Notes: generated from the sequence alone by a model not told the origin. A stretch of 64,000 nt of DNA from Myceligenerans indicum (GCF_016742955.1 NZ_JABBYC010000001.1:310001-374000), one strand, 5' to 3'. Shown: positions 17,425 through 26,236, counted from the stretch's first letter. Numbers and translations: made by a program.

Positions 17425-19056
17425 ATGGGTCACCTCGAAGCCGCACACCTCGAGTACTACCTCCCCGACGGGAGGACGCTGCTCGGCGACGTGTCGTTCC
17501 GGGTGGGAGAGGGGAGCGCCACGGCCCTGGTCGGCCCCAACGGTGCGGGCAAGACCACGCTGCTGCGTCTCCTGACCGGCGAGCTCGTCCCGGACGGCGG
17601 CAGCGTCACCGTCACCGGAGGCCTCGGCGTCATGAGGCAGTTCGTCGGGTCGGTCCGCGACGAGAGCACCGTGCGCGACCTGCTCGCGTCCGTCTCCGCA
17701 CCACGCATCCGGGACGCCGCCCGAGCCGTCGACGAGGCCGAGCACGCCATGCTGGCGGCGGACGAGGACACCGACCAGACCGGGGTGCAGATGGCCTACG
17801 CGCAGGCGCTCGCGGACTGGGGCGAGGCCGGAGGCTACGAGGCCGAGACGCTGTGGGACGTGTGCACCATGGCCGCGCTCGGCGTGCCCTACGACCGCGC
17901 ACAGTTCCGCCAGGTGCGCACCCTGTCCGGCGGTGAGCAGAAGAGGCTCGTGCTGGAGGCGCTGCTGCGCGGCACCGACGAGGTGCTGCTGCTCGACGAG
18001 CCGGACAACTATCTCGACGTGCCCGGCAAACGCTGGCTCGAGGAACGGCTCCGCGAGACGCGCAAGACCGTGCTGTTCGTGTCCCACGACAGGGAACTTC
18101 TCGCGAGGGCCGCCGATCGGATCGTGTCGCTGGAGCCCGGCCCGGCCGGGGCCGACGCGTGGGTGCACGGTGCGTCGTTCGAGACCTTCCACGCGGCGCG
18201 CCGTGAGCGGTTCGCGAGGTTCGAGGAACTGCGCCGCCGCTGGGACGAGAAGCACGCCCAACTCAAGAAGCTGGTCCTGACCCTGCGGCAGCAGGCGGCG
18301 AACAGCCCGGACATGGCGTCGCGGTACCGGGCCGCCCAGACGCGCCTGCGGAAGTTCGAGGAGGCGGGGCCGCCCCCGGAGCCGCCGCGGGAGCAGGACA
18401 TCACCATGCGTCTGCACGGCGGACGCACCGGACTGCGGGCGGTGACGTGTGCCCGGCTCGAGCTGACCGGCCTGATGAAGCCGTTCGACCTCGAGGTCTT
18501 CTTCGGGGAGCGCGTCGCCGTGCTCGGCTCCAACGGGTCCGGGAAGTCCCACTTCCTGCGGCTCCTGGCCGGAGACCAGGTGGCCCACGACGGCGACTGG
18601 AAGCTCGGTGCCCGGGTCGTGCCGGGACACTTCGCCCAGACCCACGCCCATCCGGAGCTGTTCGGGCGCACCCTGCTCGACATCCTGTGGACCGAGCACG
18701 CGCAGGACCGCGGCAAGGCCATGTCCCGCCTGCGCCGCTACGAACTCACCACGGCGGCCGAGCGCCCGTTCGACCGGCTGTCCGGCGGACAGCAGGCCCG
18801 GTTCCAGATCCTGCTGCTCGAACTCGCCGGCTGCACCGCGCTGCTGCTCGACGAGCCCACCGACAACCTGGACCTGGAATCCGCCGAGGCGCTCCAGGAG
18901 GGTCTGGAGGCCTTCGAGGGGACGGTCCTCGCGGTGACCCACGACCGCTGGTTCGCGCGGTCTTTCGACCGCTACCTGGTGTTCGGGTCCGACGGTGTCG
19001 TGCGGGAGACTTCCGAACCGGTCTGGGACGAGCGGCGGGTGGAGCGGGAGCGGTGA
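17425..19056 (+). CDS. ABC-F family ATPase
   Basis: A 543-residue soluble protein with two ABC ATPase domains and no membrane segments, as in the ABC-F ribosome-associated group. The first Walker A is GPNGAGKTT (37-45), with LSGGEQKRL and LLLDEPDNYLD; the second is GSNGSGKSH, with LSGGQQARF and LLLDEPTDNLD. A basic linker rich in Arg and Lys joins them. ABC-F proteins act in translation or give ribosome protection against antibiotics; no resistance subclass can be assigned. The downstream methyltransferase GTG overlaps its stop. Confidence 0.88.
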   Translation: MGHLEAAHLEYYLPDGRTLLGDVSFRVGEGSATALVGPNGAGKTTLLRLLTGELVPDGGSVTVTGGLGVMRQFVGSVRDESTVRDLLASVSAPRIRDAARAVDEAEHAMLAADEDTDQTGVQMAYAQALADWGEAGGYEAETLWDVCTMAALGVPYDRAQFRQVRTLSGGEQKRLVLEALLRGTDEVLLLDEPDNYLDVPGKRWLEERLRETRKTVLFVSHDRELLARAADRIVSLEPGPAGADAWVHGASFETFHAARRERFARFEELRRRWDEKHAQLKKLVLTLRQQAANSPDMASRYRAAQTRLRKFEEAGPPPEPPREQDITMRLHGGRTGLRAVTCARLELTGLMKPFDLEVFFGERVAVLGSNGSGKSHFLRLLAGDQVAHDGDWKLGARVVPGHFAQTHAHPELFGRTLLDILWTEHAQDRGKAMSRLRRYELTTAAERPFDRLSGGQQARFQILLLELAGCTALLLDEPTDNLDLESAEALQEGLEAFEGTVLAVTHDRWFARSFDRYLVFGSDGVVRETSEPVWDERRVERER

Positions 19057-19847
19057 GCGGCGTGAACGGCGCAGCAGAGGGCACCCAGCCGCCGAGCGTG
19101 ATCGGCGCGACCGCCGCTGGCCGTGAACCCGCCAACGAGTTCGACCACCCCGTTGTGGCCGGGCTCTACGACGTCCTCGACCCCGACCGGAGCGACCTGG
19201 ACCTGTACGTCGCCGTCGCCGAGGAGGTCGGCGCCCGCAGCGTGATCGACGTCGGCTGCGGGACCGGCGTGCTCGCGATCCGGCTGGCGGAACGGGGCCT
19301 GGCCGTCACCGGTGTGGAACCGGCGGGTGAGATGCTCGCCGTCGCACGGAGCAAGCCCGGCGTCGCGGCCGTCCGGTGGGTGCACGGTGATGCCGCGGTG
19401 CTCGCGGAGGGTGAGGCGGATCTCGCGACGATGACCGCGAACGTCGCCCAGGTCTTCACCACGGACCAGGGATGGGAGGAGACGCTCGCGGCCGTCCGCG
19501 CCGCCCTGCGCACCGGTGGCACGCTCGCCTTCGAGACCCGCGTCCCGCAGCGCCGCGCCTGGGAGTCCTGGACGCCGGAGCGGACGTTCGTGCGAGCCGA
19601 CATCCCGGGAGTCGGGATCGTGGAGGAGTGGAAGCGCGTCGACGAGACGGCCCTGCCGCTGGTCACCTTCACCTCCACCACCCGGTTGCCCGACGGCACT
19701 GAGATCGAGGCTGTCTCCACCCTGCGGTTCCGTGAGCGCGACGAGATCGAGGTGTCGCTGCACGCTGCCGGGTTCGACGCCGTCGAGGTGCGTGATCTGG
19801 CGTACGCGCCGGGCAGGGGCAGGCTGTTCGTCGCACGCGCGGCGTGA
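19053..19847 (+). CDS. SAM-dependent class I methyltransferase
   Basis: A 264-residue methyltransferase with the SAM-binding loop VIDVGCGTGVLAIRLAERG (motif I) and the acidic motif II in VTGVEPAGEMLAVAR. The GTG start overlaps the ABC-F stop (GTGA), so the pair is probably translated together. The substrate is unknown. The last 125 bases of this gene are repeated almost exactly at 21253-21378, on the far side of the DUF4143 ATPase gene, which marks a rearrangement at this 3' end. Confidence 0.88.
   Translation: MSGVNGAAEGTQPPSVIGATAAGREPANEFDHPVVAGLYDVLDPDRSDLDLYVAVAEEVGARSVIDVGCGTGVLAIRLAERGLAVTGVEPAGEMLAVARSKPGVAAVRWVHGDAAVLAEGEADLATMTANVAQVFTTDQGWEETLAAVRAALRTGGTLAFETRVPQRRAWESWTPERTFVRADIPGVGIVEEWKRVDETALPLVTFTSTTRLPDGTEIEAVSTLRFRERDEIEVSLHAAGFDAVEVRDLAYAPGRGRLFVARAA
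19721..19846 (+). repeat. methyltransferase 3'-end direct repeat, copy 1
   Basis: The final codons of the methyltransferase. From 19721 to 19809 it is identical to 21253-21341; after that it diverges slightly. The offset between copies is 1532 bases. Confidence 0.9.
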
Positions 19848-19902
19848 GCCGGGCGACTGCGGGCGACGTGCGGTTCCTGTCGCCGGACCTGCCGAGCCCG
19901 GG

Positions 19903-21174
19903 TCAGGGCCCGAGGAGCGCGAGAGGGATGACGGCGATGCCGTCACGGCGCCGGTAGACGTGCTCGCCGGCGTAGATGACCACAGCGTCGAGGAGGTCGT
20001 CGCCGATGCGGCCGGCGAGCCAGTTGAGGTGTTTGACGTCTGCGTCCTCGACGCGGTCGGCGAGCTTGACCTCGATGGGCAGAACTCGGCCGTCGGGGCG
20101 GACGACGACCAGGTCGACCTCGTGGTCTCCGTTGCGGGTCCGCAGGTGGTGTACGCGGGCTTCGGCAGCTTCGGCGTAGGTGTGCAGGCTGAGGGCGGTC
20201 AGGTGCTCGAACAAGGCGCCGAGGATGGTGCCTTCGGTGAGCTGAGGACTGCCCTGTTCGGCACGCAACAGAGCAGGTGCGTCCAGTCCGAGGAGTCGTG
20301 CAGCAAGGGCGGGGTCGGCGAGCTGGTGCTTGGGGGACCGGGCGAGGCGGTCGAGGTGGTTGTGGCTCGGGATCCATGGCGGGACCGGGTCCAGGAGCCA
20401 GAGGGAGGACAGGGCATCGCGGTAGGCGACCGTGGTCTCCTTTGCCGGCTTGTTGGCAAGGCCGGCTGTGGCGGCGTCCAGGATCTTGGAGTAGGCGGTC
20501 GTGCTGGAGCTCGCCGCGGCGTAGGCGGCGAGCCAGGCACGGAGTACCTCGGGCTTGCGCACGGGGTAGCCCTGCTCGGGGAATTCGCGCTGGGCGACGT
20601 TGGTCAGGTAGGCGTCGAGTTCCGCTCGGCGGACCCGGGCGGGCATCGGGCGGATGGCCGGAAACCCGGACGCGGTGATCTCTTCGACGTAGTCAGCCAG
20701 TCGGATGCTCGTGGATCCCTGGAAGCTCTCCCTCGTACCGTCCAGGAGTTCGGCGAGACTGACGGTGGGTGTCTCGATGGCGCGCTCGGCAAGACTGAGC
20801 GGTCGCATACGCATGGGCACGATCCGGCCGGCTCCGGAGTGCACGACGGCGCCGCGCGGTGCCGAACTGCCCGCAACGATGAAGTGTCCGGGTGGGGAAC
20901 CGGCATCGACGGCGTGGCGGACGTGGTCCCAGACCTCGGGCAGGCGCTGCCACTCGTCCACGAGGACCGGGCCTGGAACGCTGGTCAGGATGCTCGCGTC
21001 TGCGGTGATGAGTTCCCGCTGGCGCGGCAGGCTCAGGTCGATCACCGAGGCGGCGCGTTGGGCGGCGGTCGCGGTCTTGCCCACCCCCTTGGGCCCGTGG
21101 ATCGACAGGGCGCGCAGGTGCGGCTGCAACTGGTCAAGGGTGGAGTCGATGATCCGACGGCGATAATTGTTCAC
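19903..21174 (-). CDS. AAA_14/DUF4143 ATPase
   Basis: A 423-residue protein with an N-terminal AAA ATPase domain (Walker A HGPKGVGKTATAAQ near 26-39; Walker B VLVDEWQRLPEVW) and a C-terminal DUF4143 region ending in a nuclease-like segment, GDHEVDLVVVRPDGRVLPIEVKLAD, which has the D-x(n)-E-x-K spacing of PD-(D/E)XK folds. Family function is unknown; such genes are often accessory and sporadic. It lies exactly between the methyltransferase and a duplicate of its 3' end, and points against both neighbours. Confidence 0.85.
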   Translation of the reverse strand: MNNYRRRIIDSTLDQLQPHLRALSIHGPKGVGKTATAAQRAASVIDLSLPRQRELITADASILTSVPGPVLVDEWQRLPEVWDHVRHAVDAGSPPGHFIVAGSSAPRGAVVHSGAGRIVPMRMRPLSLAERAIETPTVSLAELLDGTRESFQGSTSIRLADYVEEITASGFPAIRPMPARVRRAELDAYLTNVAQREFPEQGYPVRKPEVLRAWLAAYAAASSSTTAYSKILDAATAGLANKPAKETTVAYRDALSSLWLLDPVPPWIPSHNHLDRLARSPKHQLADPALAARLLGLDAPALLRAEQGSPQLTEGTILGALFEHLTALSLHTYAEAAEARVHHLRTRNGDHEVDLVVVRPDGRVLPIEVKLADRVEDADVKHLNWLAGRIGDDLLDAVVIYAGEHVYRRRDGIAVIPLALLGP

Positions 21175-21179
21175 GTACC

Positions 21180-21244
21180 CTACTCTACCGATCGCAGATA
21201 GTTTAGTCTTCCAATCGCAGGAACACTACTCTGCGGATCGCCAG
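21180..21244 (-). promoter_or_regulatory. promoter region of the DUF4143 ATPase with repeated motif
   Basis: An AT-rich patch just upstream of the ATPase start carries two copies of CTACTCT followed by RCSGATCGC (21180 and 21226, 46 bases apart). They may be operator sites; alternatively they mark the end of the inserted segment. Confidence 0.35.
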
Positions 21245-21252
21245 CGATCCAT

Positions 21253-21381
21253 CCTGCGGTTCCGTGAGCGCGACGAGATCGAGGTGTCGCTGCACGCTGC
21301 CGGGTTCGACGCCGTCGAGGTGCGTGATCTGGCGTACGCGCTGGGCAAGGGCCGGCTGTTCGTCGCCCGAGCGGCGGCGTA
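21253..21381 (+). pseudogene. duplicated methyltransferase 3' end (fragment)
   Basis: Encodes LRFRERDEIEVSLHAAGF and the rest of the methyltransferase tail through VARAAA and a TAG stop, but has no start, no SAM-binding domain and no upstream coding context. The first 89 bases equal 19721-19809. It is a remnant of tandem duplication or of insertion of the ATPase segment into the methyltransferase end. Confidence 0.85.
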
Positions 21382-21427
21382 GCAGGTAGGTGCCGCGCCG
21401 CCGCGAAGCGGTCAGGATCGGTGACGG

Positions 21428-22570
21428 TCAGGTCAGGTCACGGAAGAAGGCGCGGATGTCGTCCGCGAGCAGGCGCGGTTCCTCCATCGCGGGGAAGTGA
21501 CCGCCTTCGGCGAACTCGTTCCAGTGGCCGATCGTGTTCCCCGGATCCATCACGCGGCGCAGGAGCGGGTGGGCGTCGAACACCGCCCATCCGGCCGGTA
21601 CGTCGGACGGTGCGATCCAGCTCAGCCCCGAGTGCTCGGCCTCGTAGTAGAACTGCGCGCTCGACGCACCGCTGCGCGTGAACCAGTAGAGGCTGACGTT
21701 CGCGAGGAGCTGGTCGCGGTCGACCGTCTCGTCGGGCGTCCGGTACGCGTCGCCGTCCCAGGTCTTGAACTTCTCAGCGATCCACGCGAGCTGGCCGACG
21801 GGGGAGTCCACGAGTGCCGCGCCGATCGTGTCAGGACGGTGGTTCTGCATCTCGTAGTACCCGCGATCGGCGGCGCCTCGGGCGCGCACCACCTCCACCT
21901 GGGCGATCTCCTCGTCGGACAGGCCGTCGGGGTAGGGGAACTTCTCCCCGACCAGCCCGAGCGTCTGGCCGTCGCTGCCGATGTGCGTCCCGATGACTCG
22001 CTCGGGCGAGATCTCCGCGAGGCGGCCGGTGGTCCCCGACCCGATGTCGGTGCCGTGCGCCGCGAAGCGCTCGTACCCGAGCCGCGTCAAGATCTCGGCG
22101 TAGGCGTCCGCCGTCCGCGCCAGCTCCCAGCCGGTTCCGGACAGCGGCGTCGAGAACCCGAAGCCTGGCAGCGACGGGATCACGATGTGGAAGTCGTCGA
22201 TGAGCAGGGGGATCAGCCGCTGATACTCGACGAAGGACCCCGGCCAGCCGTGGTTCAGGACGAGCGGCGTGGCCTCCGGGTTCGCCGAGCGCACGTGCAC
22301 GACGTGGAACGTCTGCCCGTCCACCACGGTCGTGTACTGCTCGTACTTGTTCAGCGCCGCCTCGTGGACGCGCCAGTCGAACCCGTCGCGCCAGTGGTCC
22401 GCGAGGTCCCGGAGATACGCCAGCGGGGTACCGCGGCTGAAGTCGGTGTCGTCGTCCCGGCCCGGAACGGGGTGCGGCCAGCGCGTCTGCGCGAGCCGGC
22501 GGTGCAGGTCGTCGATCGCGGCCTGGGGGATGTCGATGTGGAACGGGGTGAGTGCGTTGTTCTCGGTCAT
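21428..22570 (-). CDS. epoxide hydrolase (EHN-type alpha/beta hydrolase)
   Basis: A 380-residue epoxide hydrolase with the N-terminal EHN domain (PFHIDIPQAAIDDLHRRLAQ and YWRDGFDWR-like WRDGFDWRVHEAALN) and an alpha/beta-hydrolase core. LVLNHGWPGSFVEYQRL is the oxyanion HGWPGS motif, HGTDIGSG holds the presumed nucleophilic aspartate in place of the common GGDWG, and GGHFPAMEEP contains the catalytic histidine. ATG 22570 is chosen because family proteins start just before this EHN strand. It is divergent from a WYL regulator. Confidence 0.88.
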   Translation of the reverse strand: MTENNALTPFHIDIPQAAIDDLHRRLAQTRWPHPVPGRDDDTDFSRGTPLAYLRDLADHWRDGFDWRVHEAALNKYEQYTTVVDGQTFHVVHVRSANPEATPLVLNHGWPGSFVEYQRLIPLLIDDFHIVIPSLPGFGFSTPLSGTGWELARTADAYAEILTRLGYERFAAHGTDIGSGTTGRLAEISPERVIGTHIGSDGQTLGLVGEKFPYPDGLSDEEIAQVEVVRARGAADRGYYEMQNHRPDTIGAALVDSPVGQLAWIAEKFKTWDGDAYRTPDETVDRDQLLANVSLYWFTRSGASSAQFYYEAEHSGLSWIAPSDVPAGWAVFDAHPLLRRVMDPGNTIGHWNEFAEGGHFPAMEEPRLLADDIRAFFRDLT

Positions 22571-22636
22571 GACACCGACGCTCTCAGCCATTGCGGCAGG
22601 CTTTCTTCCGCGATGGCTGACAGGATCGACGGCGTG

Positions 22637-23608
22637 ATGGAGACATCGGCCCGCCTGCTCGAACTGCTGTCGCTGCTTCAACTCAGGCGTGACTGGACGG
22701 GTTCCGAGCTCGCCGATCGGCTCGGCGTGAGCACACGGACGGTGCGGGCCGACGTCGGGAAGCTGCGGTCACTCGGCTACCCGGTCGATGCACGTCCTGG
22801 TGTCGCGGGCGGGTACCGGCTGGCTGCGGGGACGGCGATGCCGCCGCTGTTGCTGGACGACGAGGAGGCGGTGGCCGTCGCGGTCGGGCTGGGGGCTGTG
22901 GCCACGAGCCGGCTGGGTGTGGAGGAGACCTCGCTGACGGCGCTGGCGAAGCTGGAGCAGGTGCTGCCCTCGCGTCTTCGCCGGCGCGTCGAGGCGGTGC
23001 GTGAGGCGACGAGCGTGGTCCCGGGGGCCGAGCCGCCGCTGGATCTGTCGGTGCTCGGCGTGGTCGCGGCCGCGGTGCGTGCCCACGAGCGGCTGCGGTT
23101 CGGGTACACGAAGCCCGGTGGCAGCGAAGCGGCGCGCCACACCGAACCGCAACGGCTGGTGAGCTGGGGGGCTCGCTGGTATCTGCTCGCGTGGGATCTC
23201 GACCGGGACGACTGGCGGGTATTCCGTGTCGACCGCATGATGCCGCGACCAGCGACGGGTGTGCGGTTCCGGCCGCGCATGATTCCGGAGGGCAAGGTCG
23301 TCGAGTACGTGGTTGCTCGGGTCAGCAGGGCGGCCTGGAAGTATCGGGCCCGGGTGCTGGTGCACGCTCCCGCCGCCGAGGTTGCCGCGAAGCTGTTCGT
23401 TCCCCTGGAGATCGAGGCGGTGGACGAGTCATCGTGCCGTGTCGAGCTGGGCTCGGACGATCCGGACCGGCTGGCGTTGTGGATGACGCAACTGGGGGCC
23501 GACATCGAGGTCATCGAGGGCGACGAGCTGGCGGAAGCCTTCGACCGGCTCGCCGACAGGTTCCGCCGCGCGGCGGGCAGCGCGGTCGCGCCCGGTCACC
23601 CTGCCTGA
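22637..23608 (+). CDS. YafY-type WYL-domain transcriptional regulator
   Basis: A 323-residue regulator with an N-terminal winged helix-turn-helix (LLELLSLLQLRRDWTGSELA then LGVSTRTVRADVGKLRSLGY) and a WYL effector domain containing RLVSWGARWYLLAWDLDRDDW. Length and order fit YafY-like repressors. An ATG at 22613 would add eight residues. The start lies 67 bases from the divergent epoxide hydrolase start, so this protein probably regulates that gene and itself. Confidence 0.85.
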   Translation: METSARLLELLSLLQLRRDWTGSELADRLGVSTRTVRADVGKLRSLGYPVDARPGVAGGYRLAAGTAMPPLLLDDEEAVAVAVGLGAVATSRLGVEETSLTALAKLEQVLPSRLRRRVEAVREATSVVPGAEPPLDLSVLGVVAAAVRAHERLRFGYTKPGGSEAARHTEPQRLVSWGARWYLLAWDLDRDDWRVFRVDRMMPRPATGVRFRPRMIPEGKVVEYVVARVSRAAWKYRARVLVHAPAAEVAAKLFVPLEIEAVDESSCRVELGSDDPDRLALWMTQLGADIEVIEGDELAEAFDRLADRFRRAAGSAVAPGHPA

Positions 23609-23679
23609 CGCCGACGACCGCAGTGTGCTCGTCGCGGCGATCGGGTCCTGTGACGGGCTGATCGTGACGCGGGGTCGGG

Positions 23680-24276
23680 TCAGGCCGTAGCCGCCCAGGC
23701 TCGCTGCTCGAGGGAGATACCCCGGATGATCCTGATCCAGAGGACGCAGGCAGCGATCGCAAGAGCGGCGGTGACCGTCCCGGACGCGATGCCGATCTGC
23801 GGGTCGGTGCTGTCGTAGAACGTGACGCCCATGCACAACCAGCAGGCCCACCAGGTGCCGATACCCGCCGGCCGGAACGCGCCGGACGCGACACGGACGT
23901 CGCGCACCACCTGGTAAGGGAACCAGAGCGCGACCACCGGGACGATCCAGCCGAGCCAGGCCCAGATCCGCCCGCGGTCGTGCAGGTCCTCCGTGGTCAT
24001 GGCCTCGGCGACCAACCGGCTGCGATGCAGCCAGAGACATGAGATGACGTACGTCGTCACGACGATGACTACCTCGAGCGGCGACGTCGCGAAGAAGCCG
24101 AACCGGAGGCCCGCCTGGCCCTGCACCCCGAAGGGGACCGCGTTCTGCGTCGTGCCGAGCAGCAGCCCGAGCGGCCGCACCGCCAGCATCAGGGTGTACG
24201 CAACGGCGACCACGATCGCAGCGTTCGTCAGCCGTGTCGGGACTGTCGGGAGGGGCCCTGCGGGCAGCGTGGTCAT
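23680..24276 (-). CDS. DUF4328 membrane protein
   Basis: A 198-residue integral membrane protein with about five hydrophobic segments. RGRIWAWLGWIVPVVALWFPYQVVRDV is the recognisable DUF4328 pattern (tryptophans and WFPYQ before a helix end). Its role is unknown. The ATG at 24276 has AGGAGA six bases upstream; another ATG at 24303 lies next to the conserved leader element (24304-24328), which is shared with the CBS/permease operon. Confidence 0.75.
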   Translation of the reverse strand: MTTLPAGPLPTVPTRLTNAAIVVAVAYTLMLAVRPLGLLLGTTQNAVPFGVQGQAGLRFGFFATSPLEVVIVVTTYVISCLWLHRSRLVAEAMTTEDLHDRGRIWAWLGWIVPVVALWFPYQVVRDVRVASGAFRPAGIGTWWACWLCMGVTFYDSTDPQIGIASGTVTAALAIAACVLWIRIIRGISLEQRAWAATA

Positions 24277-24303
24277 CGGCTCTCCTGGGCCGGCAAAGTT
24301 CAT

Positions 24304-24328
24304 CGCCGACCAGGCTTCCCGGCACACC
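24304..24328 (-). ncRNA. candidate leader element, copy 2 (DUF4328 gene)
   Basis: Twenty-four of 25 bases match 11345-11369 on the same strand: GGTGTGCCGGGAAG, a C where copy 1 has T, then CTGGTCGGCG. A TATGTT hexamer ends seven bases upstream. Flanking CCGAC (24329-24333) can pair with GTCGG inside the element (24306-24310). Both copies precede membrane-protein genes on the minus strand. Confidence 0.45.
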
Positions 24329-24509
24329 GTCGGACAACATAGCAGGATACGAGGTGCCCAGCGGCAGCCTGTCCCGGGACCGCTCGGTGGGCCATGTCCG
24401 AAGGCGCAGGGCGCCCAGCCCGGCCACGGGGCCTGAACTCGACCGGTTGCCCTTCGACGAAATCGCAGAAGACGGTGTGACATCCGCACGAGTCGCGCGT
24501 CTGGGAGAC

Positions 24510-24719
24510 ATGCAGGACACAGGTCAGTCCATCGGTTGTCCGGAGACACGTGCAGGGATGCGGGACTACCTCACGCATCAGGTGCCCCCCGGCCGCCGTC
24601 GTCGTATCGAGGACCACCTCGTCGGATGCCCCGGATGCATCCGGGAGTTCGTCCAGCTCCGAGAGTCCTGCTGGACGGCTGCCGCCGGCCGGCGTGCCGT
24701 CCTGACGGCGGCAGCCTAG
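24510..24719 (+). CDS. small zinc-finger (anti-sigma-like) protein
   Basis: A 69-residue protein with a zf-HC2-type motif: a cysteine in SIGCPETRAGMRDYL, then HLVGCPGCIREFVQLRESC, giving the His-x3-Cys-x2-Cys spacing of ZAS anti-sigma factors. It lacks a membrane helix or other domain. ATG 24510 has GGGAG very close, so the GTG at 24477 is a real alternative start. No sigma-factor gene is adjacent, which leaves its partner unknown. Confidence 0.6.
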   Translation: MQDTGQSIGCPETRAGMRDYLTHQVPPGRRRRIEDHLVGCPGCIREFVQLRESCWTAAAGRRAVLTAAA

Positions 24720-24779
24720 ACCCGGCCAGGCGCATCGCACCGTCCTGCGGTCGGTGCGGCTGACCCGTGTGCCCGGTGT

Positions 24780-26045
24780 TCAGTCCCCGATCGAGGTGAT
24801 CCGTGCGCCGAGCGCGCCGTCGGCCAGGCGGAGGCTGACGTCGTCGCCGACCGCGACGTCGTCGGGTGCGCGGACCACGGAACCGTCCGCCCGCTGGACG
24901 ACGGCGTAGCCGCGCTCCAGGGTCGACGCCGGCGACAGCGCACGCACCTGCGCCTCCAGCCGGCCGATCTCGCCGGACGCGCGCAACAGCAGCGCGTTGA
25001 GCGCGTGGCGTGCGTGCCCGATCGCCTGGGTGACCTCCTGAGCGCGCGACTCCAGCATGGTGTGCGGTGCGGCCAGGACGGGGCGTGACCTGACCCCGTC
25101 GAGCCCGTGCTGCTCACGAGCCAGCATCGCCGACATCGCGCCGCGTATGCGCTGCCGGGCCTGCGTCAGCCGCTGCCGCTCCTCCGAGACGTCGGGGACG
25201 ATGCGCTTGGCCGCGTCCGTGGGGGTGGACGCGCGATGGTCGGCGACGAGATCCAGCAACGGGGAGTCCGTCTCGTGACCGATGGCGCTGACCAGCGGTG
25301 TGCGGCAGGCGGAGGCCGTCCGGACGAGCGCCTCGTTGGAGAACGGCAGCAGGTCTTCGACCGAGCCGCCGCCGCGCGCCACGACGATCACCTCGACGTC
25401 GTCCCGCTCGTCCAGTTCCTGGATGGCGCGGCTCACCTCGGGTACCGCGCCCACGCCCTGCACGGCGACCTCGCGGATCTCGAACCGCACCTGTGGCCAG
25501 CGGGCGCGCGCGTTGACGACGACGTCGTGCTCGGCCTTGGACTCGCGGCCGCACACCAGCCCGACGACGGCCGGCAGGAACGGCAGCGGGCGCTTGCGGT
25601 CGAGGTCGAACAGTCCTTCGGCGCCCAGTACCCGCTTGAGTTCCTCGATGCGGGCGAGGAGCTCGCCGATACCTACGGCACGGATGTCGTTGGCCTGCAT
25701 CTGCAGGGTTCCGCGTTTGGTCCAGAACGTGGGCTTCGCGTGCACGACGACGTGGTCACCCTCGGTGGGGACCTTCGCCAGGCGTGCCATCGCGCTGCTG
25801 AAGATCGTCACGGGCAGGGACACGTCGCGATCGGCATCACGCAGGGTGAGGAACTGCATGCCCGAACCAGGACGCCGGCTGAACTGGACCACCTGTCCCT
25901 CGACCCACACGGGAGGCATCCGGTCGATGTATCCCTTGATCTTGTCCGACAGGACGCGCACCGGCCAGGGGCGGCTCGCGCTCGTGTCGAGCGCCTTCTC
26001 GGGGAGCGGCAGCGGGGCGGCGGTCTGGTCGGTCACGGGAACCAT
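24780..26045 (-). CDS. xseA: exodeoxyribonuclease VII large subunit
   Basis: A 421-residue XseA, the catalytic subunit of the single-strand exonuclease. It has the N-terminal OB domain (VRVLSDKIKGYIDRMPPVWV then EGQVVQFSRRPGSGMQFLTL), the catalytic-core signature VIVVARGGGSVEDLLPFSNE, GHETDSPLLDLVADHRASTPT, and an alpha-helical C-terminal region. The ATG at 26045 gives the usual length; the frame itself is open to 26681. It faces away from ispH, but its normal partner xseB is 7.5 kb downstream. Confidence 0.93.
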   Translation of the reverse strand: MVPVTDQTAAPLPLPEKALDTSASRPWPVRVLSDKIKGYIDRMPPVWVEGQVVQFSRRPGSGMQFLTLRDADRDVSLPVTIFSSAMARLAKVPTEGDHVVVHAKPTFWTKRGTLQMQANDIRAVGIGELLARIEELKRVLGAEGLFDLDRKRPLPFLPAVVGLVCGRESKAEHDVVVNARARWPQVRFEIREVAVQGVGAVPEVSRAIQELDERDDVEVIVVARGGGSVEDLLPFSNEALVRTASACRTPLVSAIGHETDSPLLDLVADHRASTPTDAAKRIVPDVSEERQRLTQARQRIRGAMSAMLAREQHGLDGVRSRPVLAAPHTMLESRAQEVTQAIGHARHALNALLLRASGEIGRLEAQVRALSPASTLERGYAVVQRADGSVVRAPDDVAVGDDVSLRLADGALGARITSIGD

Positions 26046-26230
26046 CCTGCACGCACTGGCTGACATGCGGGATGCCACGCGCTGGTTGTCCACAGGGACG
26101 TGGCTCGTGGACGGTGCATCTGCCCGTGACGGGCTCCGGTGATGGGGACGACGTGGGGCGGCCGTGCGCATCGTGAGAAGGGTCGACGACGTCATCGAGG
26201 TGCCCGGTCCAGGGGATGTCGCGGGGCCCA

Positions 26231-26236
26231 TAGACT
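26231..26236 (+). promoter_or_regulatory. putative -10 element of leaderless ispH
   Basis: TAGACT ends seven bases before the GTG at 26244, giving a TANNNT-N7-GTG arrangement. Confidence 0.5.

Noticed and set aside
21428..22681. Longer N-terminus of the epoxide hydrolase
   Set aside because: The extra residues overlap the divergent WYL regulator start and lack family similarity; ATG 22570 fits the EHN domain start.
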